Assembly: GCF_005234135.1 (NCBI RefSeq) | Contig: NZ_CP039965.1 | Location: forward strand, 310,001 to 374,000 | Direction of reading: 5' to 3' | Origin: Pseudorhodobacter turbinis | GTDB lineage: Bacteria; Pseudomonadota; Alphaproteobacteria; Rhodobacterales; Rhodobacteraceae | DNA: 64,000 nucleotides | Shown: in pieces, positions 57,566 through 64,000 of the stretch | How positions within the stretch are numbered: the stretch's first letter is position 1 | Layout of the letters: every line of letters starts with the position of its first letter | Program-made: the position numbers and the translations under genes | Notes under the pieces: model-generated | Told to the model about the DNA's origin: nothing | What the model saw: only the letters and a program-made list of their open reading frames with translations | The model's database searches: none

Positions 57566-58168
57566 ATGACAGATCCTAATCGCCACAGCCTGACCGAGGA
57601 TGCCCAAGGCCTTGCCTTTGGCGCAGGCATGGCCGCTTTTGGCATCATTATCCTGACGCATCTGGGCCTTGTGACCGGGCAAACGGCGGGGCTGGCGGTG
57701 CTTATTTCCTATGCCACAGGCTGGGGGTTCGGGCCGGTGTTCTTTGCGATCAACATCCCGTTTTACTGGATCGGCTACAAACGTATGGGGCGGCTTTTCA
57801 CCCTCAAAACCTTCATCGCGGTCGGGGCGATGTCGGTGCTGACCATGTTTATGCCAAACTGGGTCAGCTTTGAGATGTTGAACCCGATCTTTGGGGCCGT
57901 GCTGTTTGGCGCTGTTTCCGGCGTCGCGCTGATTGTCCTGTTTCGCCACGGGGCCAGCCTTGGCGGTATTGGCATCGTTGCCCTGCTCCTCCAAGAGCGC
58001 ACGGGCTTTCGCGCGGGCTATACCCAGCTTATCTTTGACGCAGGTCTTTTCATGATTGCGCTGTTTTTGCGCGATGTGCCAACGGTGGCCATATCCGCGC
58101 TTGGCGCGTTGATCGTGAACCTGATTATCGCCATCAACCACCGCCGCGACCGTTATATTGCGACTTGA
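57566..58168 (+). CDS. YitT-family (DUF161-like) membrane protein
   Basis: 200-residue integral membrane protein with about five hydrophobic segments: LAFGAGMAAFGIIILTHLGL, TGQTAGLAVLISYATGWGFG, FIAVGAMSVLTMFMPNWVSF, PIFGAVLFGAVSGVALIVLF and LGALIVNLIIAI. The glycine-rich GASLGGIGIVALLLQERTGF is typical of the family. Its role is unknown. It stands alone between the icd terminator and typA. Confidence 0.8.
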   Translation: MTDPNRHSLTEDAQGLAFGAGMAAFGIIILTHLGLVTGQTAGLAVLISYATGWGFGPVFFAINIPFYWIGYKRMGRLFTLKTFIAVGAMSVLTMFMPNWVSFEMLNPIFGAVLFGAVSGVALIVLFRHGASLGGIGIVALLLQERTGFRAGYTQLIFDAGLFMIALFLRDVPTVAISALGALIVNLIIAINHRRDRYIAT

Positions 58169-58201
58169 GGGCCCTTTTTAGGGGTGATTTCCATCTAAGG
58201 G

Positions 58202-58234
58202 GTGGCGTTTACCGCGTATGTGCTGTAACGCCAC
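58202..58234 (+). other. Hairpin in the typA leader
   Basis: GTGGCGTT (58202-58209) pairs with AACGCCAC (58227-58234); there is no T-run. It lies 36 bases before typA. It may be an mRNA leader structure or the weak end of the preceding gene. Confidence 0.35.
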
Positions 58235-58270
58235 GCCAACCCGAAATGATTTGAAAAAGAGACACCTCCG

Positions 58271-60091
58271 ATGGAGCTTCGCAACATTGCCATTATCGCC
58301 CACGTCGACCATGGCAAGACCACCCTTGTCGACGAGCTGCTGAAACAATCCGGCACCTACCGCGACAACCAAGCCACGACCGAGCGCGTGATGGACAGCA
58401 ATGACATCGAACGCGAGCGCGGGATCACCATCCTTGCCAAAGCGACGAGCGTTGAATGGGGCGGAATGCGGATCAACATCGTTGACACCCCCGGTCACGC
58501 CGATTTCGGTGGTGAAGTTGAACGTATCCTGAATATGGTTGACGGTGTTGTCTTGCTGGTCGATGCCGCCGAAGGCCCGATGCCACAAACCAAATTCGTG
58601 ACATCCAAGGCGTTGGCGCTTGGGCTGCGTCCGATTGTGGTGCTCAACAAGGTTGATAAGGCCGATGCCGAACCCGACCGCGCATTGGACGAGTGTTTTG
58701 ACCTTTTCGCCAACCTTGGTGCAGATGACAATCAACTCGATTTCCCACATCTTTACGCCTCGGGCCGCGCTGGTTGGGCCGATACCGAACTTGACGGCCC
58801 CCGCAAGGATTTGCAGGCCCTGTTTGAACTGATCGTCAAACATGTGCCTGCCCCCACGCAGGTCGCCAAAGCCGCCGAGCCTTTCAAGATGCTGGCCACA
58901 ACCTTGTCCGCAGACCCGTTCATCGGCCGTATTCTGACCGGTCGTGTCGAATCCGGTACGTTGACAACCGGCGCACAGATCAAGGCGATCTCGCGCACGG
59001 GCGAACGGATTGAGACCTTCCGCGCCACCAAGATCCTTGCATTCCGCGGTATCGGCCAGCAGCCGATCGATGAGGCCGTTGCAGGCGATATCGTCACCAT
59101 TGCCGGCATGACCAAGGCGACCGTTGCCGATACCCTTTGCGATATGTCCGTTGAAGACGCGATTGAGGCACAGCCAATCGATCCGCCAACCATCACTGTC
59201 ACCTTCGGGATCAACGACAGCCCGCTGGCCGGCAAGGACGGCTCCAAGGTGCAATCGCGCATCATCCGCAAACGTCTGATGGATGAGGCCGAGACCAACG
59301 TCGCGATCAAAATCGCCGACACCCCCGGCGGCGAGGCCTTTGAGGTTTCCGGCCGCGGTGAGCTTCAGATGGGTGTGTTGATCGAAAACATGCGCCGCGA
59401 AGGGTTCGAGCTGTCGATCTCTCGTCCTCGCGTTATCTTCAAGGAAGAAGACGGCGTGCGGATGGAACCGGTAGAAGAAGTCACCATCGATGTGGATGAC
59501 GAATATTCCGGCGCGGTTATCGAAAAGCTGACGGGTGAGCGCAAAGGCGATCTGGTCGAGATGAAACCTGCAGGCGTCGGTAAAACGCGCATCGTGGCCC
59601 ATGTGCCATCGCGCGGCTTGATCGGCTATCACGGGCAGTTCCTGACCGATACACGCGGCACCGGCATTCTTAACCGGCTGTTCCACGGTTGGACCCCGCA
59701 TAAAGGCCCGATCCAAGGCCGCCGTCAGGGTGTTCTGATTTCGATGGAGAACGGGACTTCCGTCTCCTACGCCTTGTGGAAACTAGAAGATCGCGGCAAG
59801 TTCTTTATCGGCGCACAGGAAGCTGTTTATCAGGGCATGATCCTTGGCGAACACTCCCGTGAAAATGATCTGGAAATCAACCCTCTCAAGGGTAAGCAGT
59901 TGACGAACGTACGCGCCAGCGGCACCGATGAAGCGGTGCGTCTGACAACTCCGGTTCGGATGTCGCTTGAGGAATCCATCGCCTATATCGCAGATGATGA
60001 ATTGGTCGAAGTGACGCCAAAAAACATCCGTCTGCGCAAGCGCTACCTCGACCCGCATGAACGTAAGCGCCAATCCCGCTCGGCCGATTAA
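58271..60091 (+). CDS. typA: Ribosome-associated GTPase TypA/BipA
   Basis: 606-residue translational GTPase related to EF-G, used in ribosome assembly at low temperature and under stress. G motifs: IAIIAHVDHGKTTLVDELLK (G1), ERERGITILAKAT (G2), NIVDTPGHADFGGEVERILN (G3), VVLNKVDKADAEPDRALDEC (G4). The BipA-specific C-terminal domain includes RGLIGYHGQFLTDTRGTGIL and LRKRYLDPHERKRQSR. AAGAGACACCTCCG lies before the ATG. A strong terminator follows. Confidence 0.97.
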   Translation: MELRNIAIIAHVDHGKTTLVDELLKQSGTYRDNQATTERVMDSNDIERERGITILAKATSVEWGGMRINIVDTPGHADFGGEVERILNMVDGVVLLVDAAEGPMPQTKFVTSKALALGLRPIVVLNKVDKADAEPDRALDECFDLFANLGADDNQLDFPHLYASGRAGWADTELDGPRKDLQALFELIVKHVPAPTQVAKAAEPFKMLATTLSADPFIGRILTGRVESGTLTTGAQIKAISRTGERIETFRATKILAFRGIGQQPIDEAVAGDIVTIAGMTKATVADTLCDMSVEDAIEAQPIDPPTITVTFGINDSPLAGKDGSKVQSRIIRKRLMDEAETNVAIKIADTPGGEAFEVSGRGELQMGVLIENMRREGFELSISRPRVIFKEEDGVRMEPVEEVTIDVDDEYSGAVIEKLTGERKGDLVEMKPAGVGKTRIVAHVPSRGLIGYHGQFLTDTRGTGILNRLFHGWTPHKGPIQGRRQGVLISMENGTSVSYALWKLEDRGKFFIGAQEAVYQGMILGEHSRENDLEINPLKGKQLTNVRASGTDEAVRLTTPVRMSLEESIAYIADDELVEVTPKNIRLRKRYLDPHERKRQSRSAD

Positions 60092-60092
60092 T

Positions 60093-60122
60093 AAAAAGCC
60101 CGCTCAGTTGAGCGGGCTTTTT
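60093..60122. terminator. Terminator of typA (bidirectional)
   Basis: AAAAAGCCCGCTC and GAGCGGGCTTTTT, a perfect 13-bp stem with loop AGTT, directly after the typA stop. It faces the 3' end of the phage-like cassette and can end it too. Confidence 0.92.
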
Positions 60123-60138
60123 CATTTTCTAAAGGTCG

Positions 60139-60948
60139 TTACAACCCCATCGCCGCGCTTAGGTAGCTGTCCAAGCTCCCTAGCTCTGCGTCCGTAAGCG
60201 CCCGGTTGATGCAAATGGCATGAACCAGTTGGGCCGTGCATTGGTATCCGAGCGAACTTCCCGATGTTGCACCAACATGGATGTCGCCGTTTTGGATGCT
60301 GGTGGTCGCCGTGCTACGCAAATGGTCAACGCCGTTCAGCCTGCCCAATTGCCGCCACCCATTGGTGTTGGCTGGATCATATCCCATTATCGCGACATTG
60401 CCGACGGTGTGATTGTTGCCGGTATACTCTTGGTTGGCGCCGCCCAACCCAAAGCGAACCGTTGCCGTTCCCCTTTGCTGAACATACCACCTAGGGTTAG
60501 CAGCAGAAGAGCCGCAGAGCACGCCGCTTACACTCGCCGTGCTGCGATATGCCACAATCATGGTGGATGTCGGGCCGTTGACAAAACCACTCACGAATTG
60601 CTGCGCATTATTCCCCAGAAAATCCGCATAGCCCGAAGCATACCATTTGGGTGCCGGACCACCTGTTACCGCACCATGATGCCCGTTGTCGGACTTGTCC
60701 TGAATGCCGTAGATTTCCTGCCCGTTCGCAGCAAGGCTGCTGCGCGCGGCATCCTGAAATACCGCCGCACCATCCGTGAAGTCATACCAGAACCCGTCAT
60801 CCGCCGAGAGGAACAGATCCTTCGGACTATAGCCTGCCGCATCGGGCTTGCTCCAGCTTGCGCCTGCCCCAACCCACAACCTTTGCGCCTCTGACGGGCC
60901 GACCCATATACGCCGGGCATCGCGCATGTTGATCAGCGGCCCGCTCAT
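60139..60948 (-). CDS. Phage tail/fibre-like protein with a LamG-like C-terminal domain
   Basis: 269-residue protein. The first 40 residues (INMRDARRIWVGPSEAQRLW) look like a short phage structural motif that tells where it joins other tail parts. The rest resembles the concanavalin/LamG-like domains of phage tail proteins: FLSADDGFWYDFTDGAAVFQ, IQDKSDNGHHGAVTGGPAPK, and ending ICINRALTDAELGSLDSYLS. No signal peptide. Distal gene of a five-gene leftward cassette. Confidence 0.7.
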   Translation of the reverse strand: MSGPLINMRDARRIWVGPSEAQRLWVGAGASWSKPDAAGYSPKDLFLSADDGFWYDFTDGAAVFQDAARSSLAANGQEIYGIQDKSDNGHHGAVTGGPAPKWYASGYADFLGNNAQQFVSGFVNGPTSTMIVAYRSTASVSGVLCGSSAANPRWYVQQRGTATVRFGLGGANQEYTGNNHTVGNVAIMGYDPANTNGWRQLGRLNGVDHLRSTATTSIQNGDIHVGATSGSSLGYQCTAQLVHAICINRALTDAELGSLDSYLSAAMGL

Positions 60949-61547
60949 TTCAGAACCGTGATCTGAAGCGGGGTTGCTGCTGCGGCAAAGGCGATGGCGG
61001 CAACCTCGTCGGTGAACTCGTGAACGGTAACCGATTGCCCGTCACTGCCATCTGCCCCCGCAGGTCCGGGAACTGTGCTGGCTGCACCATCATCGCCCTT
61101 GGGGCCAACCAAAGATGCCAGCCAATCAGCCGCCGAGCCGACATAGCCCCCCGCAACTGCAACCTCATAGGAAGAAAGCCCGTCAGCACCCTGCGGGCCT
61201 TGCGGGCCGGTCGGAAGAATCGGCAACGGCTCATCAGCGAAACGGGCCGAGGCTGTTACCTTGATCATGTACTTATGCGTCGTGATATCTTGCTCACCAC
61301 GCCGGATACCGATCTGGAAACCCATATGGGTGCCGGTCTCAAAACGGTCATCCCATTCGATACGCCCGATAATCTCACCAGCCTCGGCATCGCCTTTGGT
61401 CAGGGTCAGGCTGTCCAACAGATCGGCATGAGGCTCAAACGCGTAAACCGTCCAATCCGTCAGATCAAAGCGGGAGCCGTCCGTGGCAGGCCAGAAGCGG
61501 GTAAAATCAACATCGCTGCCGCGCATCATTGTGATAATTTCTGTCAT
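60945..61547 (-). CDS. Phage tail-like protein with a collagen-like stretch
   Basis: 200-residue protein. The N-terminal half has beta-sheet character (MMRGSDVDFTRFWPATDGSR, IGRIEWDDRFETGTHMGFQI). Then come Gly-X-Y repeats (GPQGPQGADG, GPKGDDGAASTVPGPAGADG), common in phage fibres as trimer-forming rods. YVGSAADWLASLVGPKG is a motif often seen in phage tail fibre collagen repeats. Its ATG overlaps the o-spanin stop, and its stop overlaps the next start (ATGA). Confidence 0.75.
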   Translation of the reverse strand: MTEIITMMRGSDVDFTRFWPATDGSRFDLTDWTVYAFEPHADLLDSLTLTKGDAEAGEIIGRIEWDDRFETGTHMGFQIGIRRGEQDITTHKYMIKVTASARFADEPLPILPTGPQGPQGADGLSSYEVAVAGGYVGSAADWLASLVGPKGDDGAASTVPGPAGADGSDGQSVTVHEFTDEVAAIAFAAAATPLQITVLK

Positions 61548-61789
61548 TGTGTTGCCTCTGCTTTTGTCAAGATTTCGTCAATCGCGCCGATCTTTTCATT
61601 CGCCGCTCTCAGCCCGGCATTGAGCCGGATCATGCACACCCCTGCCCGTGCCAACGTGTCTCCGGACGGGCAGCGGACAATCACCGCCTGCCGCAGATCG
61701 GCCGACACTTGCGGCACGGTGTAGACGGTGCGCCGCTCTTCACCGCAAGCGGTCAAGAATATCGCGCAGATAGTCAGGTAATGGCGCAT
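61544..61789 (-). CDS. Rz1-like outer-membrane spanin lipoprotein
   Basis: 81-residue lipoprotein: MRHYLTICAIFLTACGEERR contains a lipobox (FLTAC), with Cys15 as the predicted lipidated residue. The rest is short, soluble and moderately conserved in shape. Its start lies 50 bases inside the 3' end of the upstream i-spanin gene in another frame, the hallmark of overlapping Rz/Rz1 pairs. It would help breach the outer membrane during lysis. Assigned by context and architecture. Confidence 0.65.
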   Translation of the reverse strand: MRHYLTICAIFLTACGEERRTVYTVPQVSADLRQAVIVRCPSGDTLARAGVCMIRLNAGLRAANEKIGAIDEILTKAEATQ

Positions 61790-62045
61790 CAGCCCCCTCC
61801 ATTGTCATAACCGCAGCTTCATCTTCGGCGGCCTTTGCGGCGGCGACCTGTATCCGGTCGATATAGGCCCGATGCACCGCTGCCGCCTGTGCAGCATGGT
61901 TCAGACGTTGCTCTGCCGTGGTAAGTTCTGCGCGCAAAACATCGGCCACGCTCTGCGCGGAATCACGTTGGCCCGACACCCAAAACAGGGACGCGCCCAA
62001 GCCAAGGCAGCCCATCAGCGTCGCAATCAGGGCATAGCGTGTCAT
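61740..62045 (-). CDS. Rz-like inner-membrane spanin
   Basis: 101-residue protein with one N-terminal membrane helix (YALIATLMGCLGLGASLFWV) and a periplasmic coiled coil (SVADVLRAELTTAEQRLNHA, then RIQVAAAKAAEDEAAVMTME). This is the i-spanin build. It overlaps the endolysin stop upstream (ATGA) and the lipoprotein gene downstream by 50 bases. Confidence 0.68.
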   Translation of the reverse strand: MTRYALIATLMGCLGLGASLFWVSGQRDSAQSVADVLRAELTTAEQRLNHAAQAAAVHRAYIDRIQVAAAKAAEDEAAVMTMEGADAPLPDYLRDILDRLR

Positions 62046-62554
62046 ACTGCAACGCTCTCACGGGTAATCTGGCCGATGTTTTCCTCCACCAGCCAACGGA
62101 GCCGGTCACCAACCGTCACCGGATCGCCGGTTGCCTTCATGCCGGGCAGCCAGGCAATATCCCACTTGCCGCGCTGCCAGACGTTCAGGGTCGGTTGTAC
62201 CTCCGCATGGGTCAGAACTGTCTTGCGCGTCACCCGGATTTTATAGGTCAGCGCAAGCTCTGCCACCAAATCGGTAAAGGCTGCCAGTTGAACCGGGGTG
62301 ATCGGGAAAGCCCCGGCATCAAAGGGCCGTTCGCGTGCGCCTAGCATCGCCGCCATCGCCACACCAATCGAGCCGGTATTAAGCCCCCGGGTATGTGCCG
62401 CATAACGACCGCCGCCAATCACCCGGTTCGCCTCGGGTCGCAGATCGCCCTCAATCACAGTGCCGTCGCCGGCCACGATGAAATGGTAATGCGCACGGTC
62501 CAGTGCCGATACGTTATACGTGCCGGCCGTCCAATGCAGGATAATGCGTTTCAT
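62042..62554 (-). CDS. N-acetylmuramoyl-L-alanine amidase endolysin (amidase_2)
   Basis: 170-residue zinc amidase that cuts the stem peptide from murein. Catalytic parts: His7 in MKRIILHWTAGTYN, His22-type HYHFIVAGDGTVIEG, the glycine/His stretch IGGGRYAAHTRGLNTGSIGV, zinc His116 in TVLTHAEVQP and Asp132 in KWDIAWLPGM. There is no signal peptide, so release would need a holin; none is seen. First gene of the cassette, coupled by ATGA to the i-spanin gene. Confidence 0.88.
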   Translation of the reverse strand: MKRIILHWTAGTYNVSALDRAHYHFIVAGDGTVIEGDLRPEANRVIGGGRYAAHTRGLNTGSIGVAMAAMLGARERPFDAGAFPITPVQLAAFTDLVAELALTYKIRVTRKTVLTHAEVQPTLNVWQRGKWDIAWLPGMKATGDPVTVGDRLRWLVEENIGQITRESVAV

Positions 62555-62695
62555 CTCTTCAGGTCCTTCCGGTCATTCGTCCAAGCAGAGCGGACCTGAA
62601 ACATCGCCCGCTGCGATTGAAATTCCGGAAATGCACCGTACGCTGCCCCCAGCAGCCGTCAGCCCATGACAAAAGAAAGGATGCCTTCGGTAGGC

Positions 62696-63097
62696 TCAGC
62701 TCATCGCGCCGACGGCGGTGCCACCCGAGGTCCATGATCGCAGCAACATCAGGATGTCATCCGCGAAAAACGGTCGGAACAAGACGGGCCAGCCACCCTC
62801 TGCCGCTTGTTGTTCCGCAATATCCCCCAGCAAAACAACACGGCCCAAATGACGATCCAGCCTTTCGGCCAAAGCCGATGCTGCGAAATCCGAATGTCCG
62901 GCCTCAACAAAAGCAAGCATTACCGGCTTGGCCCCATCCAGTAGCGTGCAAGCCTCTTCGATATCACGCGCAACGATGATCAGCGCGAAGGGCATGAAAT
63001 CGCGGATCGTTGCGGAGAGGTCACCGGCAATCAGGAAATCACCGTGAACGATGATCACGGTGGCACGGGATTGATCTATCGATACCTCAAATGCCAT
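62696..63097 (-). CDS. Receiver-like small protein
   Basis: 133-residue protein with a response-regulator-like layout: FEVSIDQSRATVIIVHGDFL, IVARDIEEACTLLDGAKPVM, RHLGRVVLLGDIAEQQAAEG and FRPFFADDILMLLRSW. The usual phospho-acceptor Asp region reads KPVMLAFVEAGHSD, and no clear acidic triad is visible, so it may be a degenerate receiver. The start is the ATG at 63097, with AAAAGGGG upstream. Divergent from the Crp/Fnr gene. Confidence 0.6.
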   Translation of the reverse strand: MAFEVSIDQSRATVIIVHGDFLIAGDLSATIRDFMPFALIIVARDIEEACTLLDGAKPVMLAFVEAGHSDFAASALAERLDRHLGRVVLLGDIAEQQAAEGGWPVLFRPFFADDILMLLRSWTSGGTAVGAMS

Positions 63098-63195
63098 GGC
63101 AGATCCCCTTTTCCAAAAAGGGATGATGGAACCAAACCCGCAGTTGCGCATTAAACTATGACATAGGACATAGGATGACGTTTAAAAGGTAGATC

Positions 63196-63927
63196 ATGGC
63201 CCACACCAAATGCAGCGCGTGCCCGCTGCGCGTAAAGGACATCTTTGTGCCCTTCACCAGCGATGAGATCGCCTTCATGCAATCCTTCAAAAAAGGAGAG
63301 CTGGAAGTCGAGGCAGGCACAACCGTCTTGATGGAAGGCTCCAGCAGCCCGCAGCTTTACACAGTGTTGAGCGGCATGGGTACACGGTATAAAACACTGG
63401 AAAACGGGCGGCGGCAGGTTATCAATTTTCTGTTTCCGGGTGATTTTTCAGGACTACAAGCCAGCTTGATGGGCGAGATGAAGCACTCGGTAGAGGCCTC
63501 TACCCATATGCGGTTATGCGTTTTCAAGCGAGAGGATATCTGGACCTTGTTCCGCGCCCATCCCGAACGCGCCTATGACCTGACATGGATATCTGCGGTT
63601 GAGGAGCATTTCCTTGGTGAAACATTGGCCTCGATCGGTCAAAGAGATGCGGCACAGCGGATTGCATGGGCCTTTGTTCGCATGTTTGAACGCCTGCGCG
63701 CCGTCGGTATGACGCGGGAAAATACTGTTCCCCTACCATTTCGCCAACGCGATCTTGCCGATGCTTTGGGCCTGTCGCTGGTTCATACCAATAAAACGCT
63801 GCAAAAACTTCGCAGCTTAAACCTTGCACATTGGATGGAGGGGGAGCTGACGATCAACAATCTTGCAACCCTTGCCGACCTCGCGATGATTGATCTGGAA
63901 AAGCCTGCGCGGCGCCCGATTATGTAA
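63196..63927 (+). CDS. Crp/Fnr-family transcriptional regulator
   Basis: 243-residue regulator. An N-terminal CSACPLR motif (Cys6, Cys9) resembles the Cys pair of Fnr-type proteins, but the full four-Cys FNR cluster set is not present (a further Cys is at about residue 108). A cyclic-nucleotide-binding-like fold (YTVLSGMGTRYKTLENGRRQ, NFLFPGDFSGLQASLMGEMK) leads to a C-terminal winged helix (QRDLADALGLSLVHTNKTLQ). It has no match to FnrL in its start. Effector unknown. Its neighbour is a divergent receiver-like gene. Confidence 0.87.
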   Translation: MAHTKCSACPLRVKDIFVPFTSDEIAFMQSFKKGELEVEAGTTVLMEGSSSPQLYTVLSGMGTRYKTLENGRRQVINFLFPGDFSGLQASLMGEMKHSVEASTHMRLCVFKREDIWTLFRAHPERAYDLTWISAVEEHFLGETLASIGQRDAAQRIAWAFVRMFERLRAVGMTRENTVPLPFRQRDLADALGLSLVHTNKTLQKLRSLNLAHWMEGELTINNLATLADLAMIDLEKPARRPIM

Positions 63928-63941
63928 ACGGAGCGTGTGCG

Positions 63942-64000
63942 GTGACCTTGGGCTATTCCGTGGTCGGGGCCTGGGCAGAGACCGCGCAATACTCACCCGC
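63942..64000 (+). CDS. Possible gene start at the window edge
   Basis: A GTG at 63942 is preceded by ACGGAG 8 bases upstream and stays open to the window end (VTLGYSVVGAWAETAQYS). It begins 14 bases after the Crp/Fnr stop. Too short to identify or to confirm as a gene. Confidence 0.3.
   Translation, partial: MTLGYSVVGAWAETAQYSP

Noticed and set aside
58178-59716. Open frame of about 500 codons opposite typA
   Set aside because: Shadow of typA; rich in His, Gln and Arg as expected from mirrored codons, with no recognisable motif.

Overview
The window looks like chromosomal DNA of a Rhodobacterales (Roseobacter-group) alphaproteobacterium. The evidence is a CtrA and SciP pair, LpxI instead of LpxH, an IscR that lacks the usual cysteine triad, a SUF system with an IscS-like desulfurase, CcmF/CcmH, and many ATGA-type gene overlaps. 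Genes are dense and mostly housekeeping. All family names come from reading the translations by eye; no database search was possible.

Layout. 1-4.9 kb: the start of gcdH with a divergent LysR regulator, a decayed xdhC, infC with an AUA start, an alanine-rich anchored protein, ferredoxin-NADP reductase and an Lrp regulator. 4.8-6.5 kb: tpiA, then sufA and sufT. 6.7-10.2 kb: a TSUP permease and ilvBN behind a promoter, a leader peptide and an attenuator. 10.2-16.1 kb: a PaaG-like hydratase, ccmF-ccmH, and an Lrp regulator divergent from arginase and ornithine cyclodeaminase. 16.3-22.4 kb: gyrA, trmFO, gluQRS, hisI and a NifU-like protein. 22.6-28.2 kb: recG-ligA, then ctrA and sciP. 28.3-40.7 kb: mnmA, then the envelope run read leftward frr-uppS-cdsA-dxr-rseP-(45-aa protein)-bamA-ompH-fabZ-lpxA-lpxI-lpxB. 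41.0-43.8 kb: a PAS-rich hybrid kinase.

43.8-46.3 kb is a small foreign island. It holds a complete IS3-family element, an IS66 transposase remnant, an amber-interrupted small gene, an intact tRNA-Arg(CCG), and the truncated 5' half of a second tRNA-Arg(CCG). It lies directly after sufS, the last gene of the SUF operon (iscR-iscS-like-sufB-sufC-sufD-two YIP1 proteins-sufS, read leftward from 53.9 kb). An Irr/ICE-like box and a perfect 19-bp palindrome lie upstream of iscR. 54.1-60.1 kb: an alpha/beta hydrolase, a small protein, a tandem-HD phosphohydrolase, icd, a YitT-type membrane protein and typA. 60.1-62.6 kb: a compact phage-derived cassette of two tail-like proteins, an overlapping Rz1/Rz-type spanin pair and an amidase endolysin, with no capsid, terminase or integrase genes. 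The window ends with a receiver-like small protein divergent from a Crp/Fnr regulator.

The least expected features are the tRNA-Arg replacement scar, the stripped-down lysis/tail cassette, the tandem HD protein, and the regulatory sites at suf, ilvB, sciP and icd.
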